DNA from: Bordetella ansorpii
Lineage (GTDB): Bacteria > Pseudomonadota > Gammaproteobacteria > Burkholderiales > Burkholderiaceae_B
Assembly: GCF_900078705.1 (NCBI RefSeq)
Contig: NZ_FKIF01000006.1
Coordinates: 1 to 64,000 of the forward strand
Reading direction: 5' to 3'
DNA length: 64,000 nucleotides
Both the position numbers and the translations under genes were made by a program. Below, one piece after another: positions 20,083 through 29,408 of this stretch. Below the pieces are notes generated by a model. The model was not told the DNA's origin, ran no database searches, and saw only the letters and a program-made list of their open reading frames with translations. Numbering within the stretch: the stretch's first letter is position 1; each line of letters starts with the position of its first letter.

Positions 20083-20946
20083 TCATGCCGCCGCCGATGC
20101 CGCGCGCAGCGCCACGTCGTCCTCGCCGGCATCCGCCGCATCCCCGGTGGCGGCGTGGCCCGAGGCGTTCCAGTCTTCCTGGCCGTAGATGTCGGTCAGC
20201 ACGTCGGGCGTCAGCCCGGTGGGCAACCCGTCATAGACCAGCTTTCCCTTGCGCAGGCCGACGATGCGGTCGGCGAACTGCGTGGCCAGCGCCACGTCGT
20301 GGATGTTGATGACCGCGGACAGCCCGCGTTCGCGGCAGATCTCGCACAGCAGGCGCATGATCTGCCGCGAGGTTTTCGGATCCAGGCTGGCGGTGGGCTC
20401 GTCCACCAGCAGCAGCAGGGGCTCCTGCATCAGCGCCCGGGCGATGCCCACGCGCTGGCGCTGCCCCCCCGACAGGGCATCGGCGCGCTTGTTCTCGAAA
20501 CCCGTCAGGCCCACGCGGTCCAGCAGATAGTAGGCCTGCTGGATGTCGGCCTGGGGGTAACGGCGCGTCCAGCTGCGCCAGAACCCCGTGTAGCCCAGAC
20601 GGCCCGACAGCACGTTCTCCATGACCGTCAGGCGTTCGACCAGGGCATATTCCTGGAAGATCATGCCGAGCTGGCGGCGCGCCTGGCGCAGCGCGCGCGC
20701 GGACAGGCCGCCCAGGGCCCGACCTTGCAGCCGCACCTCGCCCCCCGAAGGCTCGACCAGCCGGTTCACGCAGCGGATCAGGGTGCTCTTGCCCGCGCCG
20801 GACGGACCAATCAGCGCCAGCACCTGGCCGCGCGGCACGGCCAGGTCGACGTGGTCCAGCGCCAGGTCGCCGGTCGGATAGCGCTTGACCAGCCCTTGCA
20901 GCGCGAGCAGGGGCTCGTCCTGCCCAGCCGGCGCGGTTCCGGCCAT
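20083..20946 (-). CDS. phnC: Phosphonate-type ABC transporter ATP-binding protein PhnC
   Basis: 287 residues with Walker A GPSGAGKS (47-54), the signature LSGGQRQR and Walker [14 protein letters not shown], then INIHDVALA with the switch His. [21 protein letters not shown] is typical of PhnC. An Ala/Asp-rich tail of about 25 residues follows the core and has no known role. It begins two bases after the phnD stop, so it is translated by coupling. The long open frame upstream of ATG 20946 runs through phnD in another frame and is not part of the gene. Confidence 0.93.
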   Translation of the reverse strand: MAGTAPAGQDEPLLALQGLVKRYPTGDLALDHVDLAVPRGQVLALIGPSGAGKSTLIRCVNRLVEPSGGEVRLQGRALGGLSARALRQARRQLGMIFQEYALVERLTVMENVLSGRLGYTGFWRSWTRRYPQADIQQAYYLLDRVGLTGFENKRADALSGGQRQRVGIARALMQEPLLLLVDEPTASLDPKTSRQIMRLLCEICRERGLSAVINIHDVALATQFADRIVGLRKGKLVYDGLPTGLTPDVLTDIYGQEDWNASGHAATGDAADAGEDDVALRAASAAA

Positions 20947-20948
20947 GC

Positions 20949-21929
20949 TTACTTGCAGGTGTAGGAGACGTTCATGGCCCGGTCGATCTCGCGAACCACG
21001 GCCCAGTGTTCCTTGTAGGTGATCGGGATGAAGCTTTCCTGCGCCGGTTCGGTCTTGCTGAATTCCTTCAGCAGTTGCGTGCCTTCCCAGTTGAACGAGA
21101 AGAAAGCCTGCTTCACCTTCTCGGCCAGCTCGGGTTTCAGGTTGTAGACGTAGCCGTAGCCCGTGGTGGGGAACGACTGCGACTTGTAGATGGTGCGGAT
21201 CCTGGACTTGTCCACGGCGTTGCGCGCGAACATGCGGTACATGACCGAGTTGGCCACGGCGGCGGCGTCGTAGTCCTTGTTGGCCACGCCGATCACCGAG
21301 TTGTCGTGCTTGCCCGAGAACGCCGGCTTGTAATCGCGCTCGGCCTGCATCTTGTAGGTGCTGGCCAACAGCGCCGACGGCGCCTTGTAACCGGAGTTGG
21401 ACGTCTGCGACGTGAAGGCGATGGTCTTGCCCTTCAGGTCTTCGATCTTCTGCGCGGGGCTGTCGGCCGGCACGATGATTTCCATCTCGTAGCCGTAGGC
21501 GCCCTTCCTGTCGGCCATCATGGCCATGGGCACGAAGCCGGCGCAGTTCACGGCCAGCGGGTTGCTGCCGGTGTTGAAACCGGCCACGTGCAGGCGGCCG
21601 GAGCGCATGGCCTCCAGCTGCGCGGCATTCGATTGCACGGGGAAGAACTGCACCTTCTTGCCGGTGGTCTTCTCCATGTGGCGCAGGAACTCGTCCCAGA
21701 CGCCGCGGTACACCTCGGGGTCTTCGACGGGGGTGTAGGCGAAGATCAGCACCGACGGGTCGACCCACTGCTTGGGATCCGTGGGGGCATCGGCCACCAT
21801 GTCGCCGTTGGCGTCGCAGAACTTCTTGTCGAGATCACCCTGGGCGCATTCCGCGGCGCCCGCGAACGGAGCCGAGAACGCCCCGGCCATGCCCATGAGC
21901 GCAATACCGAACAGCTGCTTCGTTTTCAT
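20949..21929 (-). CDS. phnD: Phosphate/phosphonate-type ABC transporter periplasmic binding protein PhnD
   Basis: 326 residues with a signal peptide (1-25, AGA-AE). The PhnD-family core includes [45 protein letters not shown] and [20 protein letters not shown]. It captures the solute in the periplasm and hands it to the two PhnE permeases. The three cysteines near the mature N- and C-termini could form a disulfide. First gene of the phnDCEE unit; a Pho-box-like sequence lies 35 bases upstream. No C-P lyase or phosphonatase genes accompany it, so the solute class is open. Confidence 0.92.
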   Translation of the reverse strand: MKTKQLFGIALMGMAGAFSAPFAGAAECAQGDLDKKFCDANGDMVADAPTDPKQWVDPSVLIFAYTPVEDPEVYRGVWDEFLRHMEKTTGKKVQFFPVQSNAAQLEAMRSGRLHVAGFNTGSNPLAVNCAGFVPMAMMADRKGAYGYEMEIIVPADSPAQKIEDLKGKTIAFTSQTSNSGYKAPSALLASTYKMQAERDYKPAFSGKHDNSVIGVANKDYDAAAVANSVMYRMFARNAVDKSRIRTIYKSQSFPTTGYGYVYNLKPELAEKVKQAFFSFNWEGTQLLKEFSKTEPAQESFIPITYKEHWAVVREIDRAMNVSYTCK

Positions 21930-21963
21930 TTCAACCCCGTGTCAGGAAACCGGCGGACATTTT

Positions 21964-21981
21964 TCGACAGATTCGTGACAA
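21964..21981 (-). promoter_or_regulatory. Pho-box-like direct repeat before phnD
   Basis: The minus strand reads TTGTCAC-GAAT-CTGTCGA. This is two CTGTCAT-like heptamers with the 4-base spacer and 11-base period of the PhoB-binding box. Confidence 0.5.
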
Positions 21982-22055
21982 GCCCATGACGGGCGGTGAA
22001 CCAATGGCTAGGGATAAACTCCAACCGGATTCCGCAACTGAACAGGGCACGAAAC

Positions 22056-24809
22056 ATGCGTCTTTCCTTCTCGGTACTGCCATGCCGCCTGCCGGTGCTG
22101 CTGGTGTCGTCGTTCCTGGCCTTCCAGGCCGGGGCCGCGCCGCTGCCCAAGGGCGTCTCCGAAGTCACCTCGGTCGAAGGCATTACCGAGTACAGGCTGG
22201 ACAATGGTTTGCGCGTGCTGCTGGCCCCGGACGCATCCAAGCCCTCCACCACCGTCAACATGACGTACCTGGTGGGCTCGCGTAACGAGAATTACGGCCA
22301 GACCGGCATGGCCCACCTGCTGGAACACATGATGTTCAAGGGCACGCCGACCATGCGCAACGCGCTGGGCGAGTTCTCGCGGCGCGGCTTGCAGGCCAAC
22401 GGCACCACCGCCGCCGACCGCACCAACTACTTCGCCAGTTTCGCGGCCAATCCCGAGACCCTGAAATGGTATCTGGGCTGGCAGGCCGACGCGATGGTCA
22501 ATTCGACCATCCTGAAGTCGGACCTGGATTCGGAAATGACCGTGGTCCGCAACGAGATGGAAAGCGGCGAGAACAGCCCCTTCCGCATCCTGATGCAGAA
22601 GATGCAGGCCACCGCCTACCAGTGGCACAACTACGGCAAGCAGACCATCGGGGCGCGCTCCGACGTGGAAAACGTCGACATCGGCCAGTTGCGGGCGTTC
22701 TATCACCAGTATTACCAGCCCGACAACGCCGTGCTGATCGTGGCCGGCAAGTTCGACCCTAAGACGGCGCTCGCCGACATCCAGGGCACGCTGGGCAAGC
22801 TGCCCCGCCCCAAGCGCAAGCTGCCGCCCGAATACACCGTCGAGCCCACCCAGGACGGCGAGCGCGCCGTCACGCTGCGCCGCGCCGGCGGCACGCCGCT
22901 GGTGGCCGCCATGTATCACATTCCCGCCGCCGGCAGCCCCGACTTCGTGCCCTTCGACCTGGCGGCCACCATCCTGGCCGACACGCCTTCGGGCCGCTTG
23001 TACAAGGCGCTGGTGCCGACCAAGGAAGCCACCGACGTCTTCGGCTTCACCATGGACCAGCACGATCCCGGCATCGCCATGTTCGGCGCGCAACTGCAGG
23101 CCGACATGGACGAGGGCAAGGCCCTGGCCACCCTGACCGGCACGCTGGAATCCGTGGGCAAGCAGCCCTTCACCGCCGAGGAACTCGAGCGCGCGCGCAG
23201 CAAGTGGCTGACGGCCTGGCAGCAGACCTACAACGACCCCGAGCGCGTGGGGGTGGCGCTGTCCGAAGCCATCGCCTCGGGCGACTGGCGCCTGTTCTTC
23301 CTGCAGCGCGACCGCGCCCGCGACGCCAAGCTGGACGCCGTGCAGCGCGCCGCCGACGCTTACCTGGTGCGGGCCAACCGCACCGAGGGCCGCTACATCC
23401 CCACGGACAAGCCGCAGCGCGCGCCGCTGGGCGAGCGTCCCGACCTGGCGCAGGTCTTCAAGGACTACAAGGGCGATCCCGATTTCAAGGCCGTGGCCGC
23501 CTTCGATCCCACGCCCGCCAACATCGACAAGCTGACGCAACTGCGCACGCTGGACCTGCCCGGCGGCCCGGTGCAGTTGGCCCTGCTGCCCAAGGCCACG
23601 CGCGGCGAGCGTGTGCAGGCGCAGTTGCTGCTGCAATTCGGCGATGCCGAGACCCTGAAGGGCCAGCGCGACATCGCCGACGCCGCCGCCGACCTGCTGA
23701 CCCGCGGCACGCCGCAACTGACGCGCCAGGCCATCGAGGACCGCTTCGACAAGATGCAGGCCCAGGTCAGCTTCAGCGGCTCGGGCACCGACCTGGCGGT
23801 GGGCATGTCGACCACGCGCGAGAACCTGCCGGAACTGATCTCGCTGGTGCTGGATATCCTGCGCAACGCCAACTATCCCGAGTCGGAAGTGGCCGAGTAC
23901 AAGCGCCAGGTGGTCACCTCGCTGCAAAGCGCCATGACCGAACCCACCGCCCTGGCCTCGCGCGCCCTGGCCCGCCACAACAACCCGTGGCCGGCCGACG
24001 ACGTGCGCTACACGCCCAGCTTCGAGGAGTCGCTGGCCAACGTGAAGTCGCTGGCGCGCGACCAGCTGGCCGCATTCCACGACAAGTTCTACGGCACCGG
24101 CCGCATCAAGTTCTCGGCGGTGGGCGACTTCGATCCCAAGGCCGCGCAAACCGCACTGACCAAGGGCCTGGACGGCTGGAAGCGCGCCCCGGCCTACACG
24201 CGCCTGGACAACCCGTACCGCGACGTGCCGGCCAAACTGTTCGAGATCGCCACGCCCGACAAGGCCAACGCGTTCTACATCTCGCGCGCCCCGATCAAGC
24301 TGCAGGACACCAGCGCCGACTTCCCGGCCCTGTATCTGGCCAACTTCCTGCTGGGCACGTCCGAGACCTCGCGCCTCTGGAGCCGCGTGCGCGAGAAGGA
24401 AGGGCTGTCGTACAACGTGCGCAGCAACATGACGGCCTCGTCGTTCGAACCCACCGGCAGCTGGACCATCTACGCCATCTACGCGCCGCAGAACCGCGAG
24501 CGCCTGGAAAAGGCCGTCTCGGAAGAACTGGCCCGCGTGCTGAAGGACGGCTTCACCGACGCCGAGGTGCGTGACGGCGTGACCGCCCTGCTGAACTACC
24601 GCAACCTGTCGCGCGCCCAGGACTCCGTGCTGGCGGGCGTGTGGGTCGACTACATGAAGACCGGCCGCACCTTCGCCTGGTCCGCCGAGATCGACGAGAA
24701 GCTGAAGGCGCTGACGCCGGCCACCGTGAACGCGGCCCTGCGCAAGTACCTGAAGCCCGAGGACTTCAGCACCTCGGTGGCGGGCGACTTCACCCGGAAG
24801 GCGCCCTGA
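22056..24809 (+). CDS. M16 family zinc metallopeptidase (pitrilysin type)
   Basis: 917 residues. A signal peptide or membrane anchor (about 1-28) is followed by two M16 halves. The N-terminal half has the inverted zinc motif HLLEH (His87, Glu90, His91) and the third ligand Glu167 in RNEMES, 76 residues later as in pitrilysin. The C-terminal half has the substrate-binding Arg/Tyr type segment SRLWSRVREKEGLSYNVRSNM. It is therefore a periplasmic or secreted clam-shell peptidase for oligopeptides, related to PqqL/PtrA-like enzymes. ATG 22056 is chosen as it opens the signal sequence. It is divergent from phnD. Confidence 0.93.
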   Translation: MRLSFSVLPCRLPVLLVSSFLAFQAGAAPLPKGVSEVTSVEGITEYRLDNGLRVLLAPDASKPSTTVNMTYLVGSRNENYGQTGMAHLLEHMMFKGTPTMRNALGEFSRRGLQANGTTAADRTNYFASFAANPETLKWYLGWQADAMVNSTILKSDLDSEMTVVRNEMESGENSPFRILMQKMQATAYQWHNYGKQTIGARSDVENVDIGQLRAFYHQYYQPDNAVLIVAGKFDPKTALADIQGTLGKLPRPKRKLPPEYTVEPTQDGERAVTLRRAGGTPLVAAMYHIPAAGSPDFVPFDLAATILADTPSGRLYKALVPTKEATDVFGFTMDQHDPGIAMFGAQLQADMDEGKALATLTGTLESVGKQPFTAEELERARSKWLTAWQQTYNDPERVGVALSEAIASGDWRLFFLQRDRARDAKLDAVQRAADAYLVRANRTEGRYIPTDKPQRAPLGERPDLAQVFKDYKGDPDFKAVAAFDPTPANIDKLTQLRTLDLPGGPVQLALLPKATRGERVQAQLLLQFGDAETLKGQRDIADAAADLLTRGTPQLTRQAIEDRFDKMQAQVSFSGSGTDLAVGMSTTRENLPELISLVLDILRNANYPESEVAEYKRQVVTSLQSAMTEPTALASRALARHNNPWPADDVRYTPSFEESLANVKSLARDQLAAFHDKFYGTGRIKFSAVGDFDPKAAQTALTKGLDGWKRAPAYTRLDNPYRDVPAKLFEIATPDKANAFYISRAPIKLQDTSADFPALYLANFLLGTSETSRLWSRVREKEGLSYNVRSNMTASSFEPTGSWTIYAIYAPQNRERLEKAVSEELARVLKDGFTDAEVRDGVTALLNYRNLSRAQDSVLAGVWVDYMKTGRTFAWSAEIDEKLKALTPATVNAALRKYLKPEDFSTSVAGDFTRKAP

Positions 24810-25228
24810 CGCAGCGCGTCACGGCGGAGAGATCCGCCACATCATGTCAATTTCTGGAACTTAAATCCCATGAAATGGGATTTAAGTTCCAGGCCTCGCA
24901 ATAGTCCCCCTCTCTCTCCATGCCAGGCCCGGCGCCCTGCCGGGCCATCCGGCGCGTCCGCCTGCCGCGGGCAATACGCATGCGGAATGCCGCGCCGCAC
25001 CATCATTTCAAGCACCTGAATCCGTCCAGGACGCTGCCTGGACGCCGGCGACATTCGTCTGTGCAAACGACGAATCTGCCTGTTCCAAGTGTTGTCACCC
25101 AGTTTTTTTGGGCGTAGTATCGCCAAAAATAATCCCGAATCAAAAGATTCACTTCCTAAATAATAGGATTTAAAGAAAAATCAGCGGCACCGTGCCGGCG
25201 GGACCGGCCCCAAGAGGAGACAACCAGG
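24810..25228. other. 418-base gene-free region rich in inverted repeats
   Basis: I find no convincing gene here; the short minus-strand frame across it lacks family features. It holds a perfect 18-bp-arm palindrome (24854-24892), an 8-bp inverted repeat (25023-25030/25037-25044), a 7-bp one (25053-25059/25069-25075) and GAATC-AAAA-GATTC (25137-25150). An AT-rich stretch of about 90 bases sits before the next operon, which probably contains its promoter. Confidence 0.6.
24854..24892. repeat. Perfect inverted repeat, 18-bp arms, 3-base spacer
   Basis: Arms 24854-24871 (CTGGAACTTAAATCCCAT) and 24875-24892 are exact reverse complements around GAA. There is no T-run on either side, so it is not a standard terminator, although it lies 45 bases past the M16 stop. 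Confidence 0.85.
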
Positions 25229-26431
25229 ATGAAGATCGTCAACGTCGAAACCCTGTCGTGCGACGCGGGGTGGCGCAACTATCACTTCGTCAAGATCGAG
25301 ACCGACGAGGGTCTCGTGGGCTGGAGCGAGTACGACGAAGGGTTCGGGTCGCCGGGCGTCAGCGCGGTCATCGAGCAGTTGGCGCGGGGGTTGGTGAACG
25401 CGCCGGTGCCGGGTCCGCAGCGTTTTTATGCCGAAGCCTACAGCCGCACCCGGCCCGCCGCCGGCGGCGTGGTGGGCGAAGGCATCGGCGCCCTGGAGAA
25501 CGCGCTCCTGGACCTGCGCGGCAAGATCCTGGGCGTGCCCTGCTACGAGCTGCTGGGCGGCAAGGTGCGCGACGAACTGCGCGTGTACTGGTCGCACTGC
25601 CCGGCCTGGCGCATCAACCATCCCAAGTATTTCGGCCCGCCCGTCACCGACCTGGACGGCGTGAAGGCGATGGGCAGCGAGGCGCGCGAACGCGGCTTCA
25701 CGGCGCTCAAGACCAATCTGTTCCTGTTCGACGACGGCCCGGCGCACGCCTGGCGGCCCGGTTTCGCCGCGCCGTTCTATCCCGAGCTGAACGCCGACCG
25801 CCGCCTGATCCGCAACCTGCGCGACAACCTGGAAGCGCTGCGCGACGGGGCCGGTCCCGACATGGAAATCCTGCTGGACCTGAACTTCAACTTCAAGACC
25901 GAGGGCTACCTGAAGCTGTTGCGGGCCATCGCCGACCACGACCTGTTCTGGGTGGAGATCGACTCCTACAACCCCGAGGCCCTGGCCTATATCCGCCAGC
26001 ACAGTCCCTTCCCGGTCAGCTCGTGCGAGACGCTGTTCGGCGCCCGCGAGTTCATGCCCTACCTGCGCAACAACGCGGTGGACGTGGCCATCGTCGATGC
26101 GGTCTGGAACGGCGTGTGGCAATCCATGAAGATCGCCGACCTGGCGGACACGCACGAGGTCAACGTGGCGCCGCACAACTTCTACGGCCACCTGTGCACC
26201 TTCATGAACGCGCACTTCGCATGCGCCGCGCCCAACTTCCGCATCATGGAGACCGACATCGACCGGCTGGCCTGGGATGACGAACTGTTCACCCATGCGC
26301 CCGAGTACCGCGACGGCCACCTGATCGTTCCCGACCGCCCCGGCTGGGGCACCGACCCGGTGGAAGAGGCCCTGCGCGCCCATCCGCCCAAGCAAGGAGG
26401 CGGACTGATCCAGCCCCGGCCCAAGCACTGA
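25229..26431 (+). CDS. Mandelate racemase/muconate lactonizing enzyme family dehydratase
   Basis: 400-residue enolase-superfamily member. An N-terminal capping domain (~1-120) precedes the TIM barrel. Metal ligands can be placed at Asp217 (LLDLNF), Glu243 (WVEID) and Glu267 (SCETLFG). The second-strand motif reads K161-T-N, so the second base Lys of KxK is missing. A His316 (VAPHNFYGH) with Asp290 (IVDAVWNG) gives the His-Asp dyad of the mandelate racemase/galactonate dehydratase groups. It should therefore act on an alpha-hydroxy (sugar) acid; the substrate is not known. A GAGGAGA-like ribosome site precedes ATG 25229. It leads a long co-directional gene cluster. Confidence 0.9.
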   Translation: MKIVNVETLSCDAGWRNYHFVKIETDEGLVGWSEYDEGFGSPGVSAVIEQLARGLVNAPVPGPQRFYAEAYSRTRPAAGGVVGEGIGALENALLDLRGKILGVPCYELLGGKVRDELRVYWSHCPAWRINHPKYFGPPVTDLDGVKAMGSEARERGFTALKTNLFLFDDGPAHAWRPGFAAPFYPELNADRRLIRNLRDNLEALRDGAGPDMEILLDLNFNFKTEGYLKLLRAIADHDLFWVEIDSYNPEALAYIRQHSPFPVSSCETLFGAREFMPYLRNNAVDVAIVDAVWNGVWQSMKIADLADTHEVNVAPHNFYGHLCTFMNAHFACAAPNFRIMETDIDRLAWDDELFTHAPEYRDGHLIVPDRPGWGTDPVEEALRAHPPKQGGGLIQPRPKH

Positions 26432-26471
26432 TCCGCAGTCCCGCTTTTTTCCCGACAAGGAGATGTCAACG

Positions 26472-26813
26472 ATGCTGAACAACTGGGTAGATACGCTGAC
26501 CAACCTGCGCAAGTCCGCTGGGGCTTTCGCCGAACACAATCCACCGGTGGTGCAGGCCTATCGCGGCCTGAACGAGGCGCTGGGCCAGGGCAAGACGCTG
26601 GATGCCAAGACCCGCGAGCTGATCGCGCTGGCGGTGGCCGTGACCACGCGCTGCGATGGCTGCATCTCGTCGCACTCGGCGGCCGCGCGCAAGGCCGGCG
26701 CCACCGAGGCCGAGGTCGCCGAGGCGCTGGGCACCGCCATCGCGCTGAACGCCGGCGCCGCCTACGTCTATTCGGTGCGCGCCATGGAAGCTTTCGGGCA
26801 GTTCAAGGAATAA
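26472..26813 (+). CDS. Carboxymuconolactone decarboxylase/AhpD-like protein
   Basis: A 113-residue all-helical protein with the AhpD-type redox motif RCDGCISSH (Cys-x-x-Cys followed by His, near residue 58), ALAVAVTTRCDGC preceding it, and an ATEAEVAEALGTAIALNAGAAYVYS second half. In the family this motif supports peroxidase-partner or dehydration/decarboxylation roles. AAGGAG ends at 26462, so ATG 26472 (9-base spacing) is the start and ATG 26463 is too close. It follows the dehydratase by 40 bases and is likely part of the same operon. Confidence 0.88.
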   Translation: MLNNWVDTLTNLRKSAGAFAEHNPPVVQAYRGLNEALGQGKTLDAKTRELIALAVAVTTRCDGCISSHSAAARKAGATEAEVAEALGTAIALNAGAAYVYSVRAMEAFGQFKE

Positions 26814-26885
26814 ACGCGGGGCCAGCCGCGCCCTGAACAGACACAGACCACCTCCGGGATACACCGGAGGGGCGAGGAGACAGAC

Positions 26886-27857
26886 ATGAATGCATTCCCG
26901 CGCCGGCGCGCCAGCGTGTTTTGCGCATGGGTACTCGCAGCAACCATCACCCACCCCGCCGTGGCCGCCTGGCCCGACGACAAGCCCATCCGCATGATCG
27001 TGCCCTATACGGCGGGCGGCGCATCGGACACCCTGGGCCGCATGGTCGCGGCCCACCTGACCACCACGTTGAAGCAGACCGTGGTCGTCGAGAACCGGCC
27101 CGGCGCCGGCAGCATGCTGGGATCGCAGTTCGTGGCGCGGGCCGACCCGGATGGCTACACCTTCCTGCTGGGCAGCATCTCGAACGTGCTGAACAACTTC
27201 TTCTACAAGGATCCCCTGTACGACCTGCGCCGCGACCTGGCCCCCGTGGCGCAACTGGTGACCGTGCCCAACTACCTGGCCGTGGCCCCCTCGGTGCCGG
27301 CCAAGACCATTGCCGAGCTGATCGCGCTGGCCAAGAAGGACGGCAAGGGACTGAGCTGCTCGACTTCGGGCATCGGCTCGTCGCCCTATCTGTCCTGCGA
27401 GTTGTTCCGCCTGCTGTCCGGGGCGGAGATCATCAATGTGCCCTTCAAGGGCGGCACGCAGGCCATCCAGGCCGCCATCGGCCAGCAGTCGACCATGGTG
27501 TTCGCCAACGAGGCGTTGCCCTTCATCACCTCGGGCCAGTTGCGGCCACTGGGCGTCACCACGCCCAAGCGCGCCAGCTTCCTGCCTGATGTGCCCGCGA
27601 TCGGCGAAAGCCTGAAGGGCTATGACGTGACGGCGTGGTACGGCGTCTGGGCGCCGGCCGGCACCCCCTCCAAGGTGCTGGAGCGCGTCAGCGCCGACAT
27701 CAAGGCCGCGCTGGCGCAACCGCAGGCGCAAAAGACCCTGGCCACGCTGGGCGCCGAACCCGCGCACGCCGGTCCCAAGGCCTTCGGCCAGTACGTGGAA
27801 CAGGAGATGCAGCGATGGCAGAAACTGACGCAGAGCATGAATGTGAAACCACAATGA
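26886..27857 (+). CDS. Bug-type tripartite tricarboxylate transporter receptor (TctC family)
   Basis: 323 residues with a signal peptide (about 1-28, AVAAWP). It has the Bug signatures KPIRMIVPYTAGGASDTLGRMVA, VVENRPGAGSMLGSQFVA and the WYGVWAPAGTP end. These periplasmic receptors bind carboxylates for the TctAB permease; no tctAB is nearby, as is common for Bordetella-type genomes that carry dozens of orphan receptors. The surrounding acid-activating genes suggest it captures the cluster substrate. A GAGGAGA ribosome site lies just before ATG 26886. Confidence 0.92.
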   Translation: MNAFPRRRASVFCAWVLAATITHPAVAAWPDDKPIRMIVPYTAGGASDTLGRMVAAHLTTTLKQTVVVENRPGAGSMLGSQFVARADPDGYTFLLGSISNVLNNFFYKDPLYDLRRDLAPVAQLVTVPNYLAVAPSVPAKTIAELIALAKKDGKGLSCSTSGIGSSPYLSCELFRLLSGAEIINVPFKGGTQAIQAAIGQQSTMVFANEALPFITSGQLRPLGVTTPKRASFLPDVPAIGESLKGYDVTAWYGVWAPAGTPSKVLERVSADIKAALAQPQAQKTLATLGAEPAHAGPKAFGQYVEQEMQRWQKLTQSMNVKPQ

Positions 27858-29362
27858 TCCCGGCAGGGCAGGTCCGGCTGGCCGACGGCTTGCGGGTATG
27901 GGCCGAACGCACGCCGGACCAGCCAGCGGTCAGCGATGACCGCGCGGCCTGGACCTATGCCCAGCTGCAGGGCTGCGTGGACGAGGCCGCAGCTTTTCTG
28001 CGCGGCCAGGGCATCGCGGCCGGCGACCGCGTGATGCTGGTCGGCGAGAACAGCGCGGCGCTGGCCGCGCTGATTCTCGCGGCGGGCCGCATCGACGCCT
28101 GGGCCGTGCTGGAGAACGCGCGACGCGCGCCGCTGGAGGTCGACGCCATCGTCGACCTGTCGCGGCCGCGGCGCGTGGTGTTCGTCACCTCGCAGTCGCC
28201 CGCCGCGCTGGCGCATGCCGAACGGCATGGCGCAACGGTCGTGCCGGCGGGCTTCGGCGACGTGGCAGTCGGCCCGTTGCGAGACAGCGAGGCCGAGCCG
28301 GTTCAGGCCGGTCCGCAGCAGGTGGCGGCGCTGATCTACACCACCGGCAGCACCGGCAAGCCCAAGGGGGTGATGCTGACGCATGCGAACCTGCTGCACA
28401 TCGCCCATCTGATGCGCACGCTCAGGCGCGTCACGCACGCCGACCGTGTCTATGGCGTGCTGCCCATCACGCATGTGATGGGGTTGTCGTCGGGCCTGAT
28501 GGGAACGCTGGCCTCGGGCGCGCACGTCAGGCTGGTCGCGCGCCTCGATCCGCAAGCCTGCCTGCGGGCCCTTGCGCACGAAGGCATCACCATTCTCCAG
28601 GGTGCGCCCGCCATGTTCGCGCGGCTGATGCAGATCGCGTCGGCGCAGGGCCTGTCCGCGCCCGCGCTGCGCTTCATCGCGGCAGGCGGCGCGCCGCTGG
28701 ACCCCACGCTGAGCGCGCAGGCGCGTAGCCTGTTCGGCCTGCCGCTGCACAACGGCTACGGCCTGACCGAAGCCTCGGGCACCTGCTGGACGCGGCTGGA
28801 AGACGTGGCGCCAGGCACTTCCGTGGGCCCGCCCACGCCGGGCGTCAGCCTGCGCGTGTGCGACCCGGACGGCCGTGAACTGCCGGACGGCCAGGAAGGC
28901 GAGTTGTGGCTGCGCGGACCCAACGTGATGCGCGGCTATTACCGCGCACCCGAACTGACGGCCACGGTGCTGCGGCCCGACGGCTGGTTCAACAGCCAGG
29001 ATCTGGCGCGCCGCCTGCCCGATGGGCGCATCGAGATCGTCGGCCGCGCCAAGGACCTGATCATCCGCTCCGGCTTCAACGTGTCGCCGCTTGAAGTGGA
29101 ACAGGCCCTGAACAGCCATGCCGACGTACAGCTGTCGGCCGTGTTCGGCCATGCCGTGGCGGGCAACGAGGAGATCATCGCCGTCGTCGAACCGGCGCCC
29201 GGCGTGGAACCGCGGGAGGCCGCGATACGCGCGCACCTGGCCCAGCGGCTGTCGCCCTACAAACTGCCCGGACGCATCCTGTTCGTGCCGGCCCTGCCGG
29301 TGGCGCCCAACGGCAAAGTCCTGAAACCCCGATTGATGCAGCAGATAGGAGAGATGCTATGA
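27854..29362 (+). CDS. AMP-forming acyl-CoA synthetase/acid-CoA ligase
   Basis: 502 residues of the ANL superfamily. It carries the P-loop-like YTTGSTGKPKG (about 162-172), LHNGYGLTEASG, and the DGWFNSQDLARRLPDGRIEIVGRAKDLIIRSGFNVSPLEVE hinge region, ending PVAPNGKVLKPRL with the catalytic Lys. It activates a carboxylic acid to its CoA ester. The start is not certain: ATG 27854 gives an ATGA overlap with the Bug gene. ATG 27815 in the same frame has a better ribosome site (AGGAG, 8-base spacing) and would add 13 residues. The short N-terminus is usual for small-acid ligases. Confidence 0.9.
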   Translation: MIPAGQVRLADGLRVWAERTPDQPAVSDDRAAWTYAQLQGCVDEAAAFLRGQGIAAGDRVMLVGENSAALAALILAAGRIDAWAVLENARRAPLEVDAIVDLSRPRRVVFVTSQSPAALAHAERHGATVVPAGFGDVAVGPLRDSEAEPVQAGPQQVAALIYTTGSTGKPKGVMLTHANLLHIAHLMRTLRRVTHADRVYGVLPITHVMGLSSGLMGTLASGAHVRLVARLDPQACLRALAHEGITILQGAPAMFARLMQIASAQGLSAPALRFIAAGGAPLDPTLSAQARSLFGLPLHNGYGLTEASGTCWTRLEDVAPGTSVGPPTPGVSLRVCDPDGRELPDGQEGELWLRGPNVMRGYYRAPELTATVLRPDGWFNSQDLARRLPDGRIEIVGRAKDLIIRSGFNVSPLEVEQALNSHADVQLSAVFGHAVAGNEEIIAVVEPAPGVEPREAAIRAHLAQRLSPYKLPGRILFVPALPVAPNGKVLKPRLMQQIGEML

Positions 29363-29408
29363 ATACGTTCTTCCAGCACGGAATCACGCGGCGGCAGGAG
29401 GCACAGGC

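Noticed and set aside
22008-24149. 713-codon minus-strand frame opposite the M16 peptidase
   Set aside because: Antisense shadow of a gene with complete zinc-binding motifs.
24854-24892. Palindrome as a standard terminator of the M16 gene
   Set aside because: The stem is AT-rich and there is no T-run on either side; a regulatory or other role is at least as likely.
24842-25126. Short minus-strand frame in the gene-free region
   Set aside because: Crosses the palindrome and the other inverted repeats; no ribosome site and no family look.
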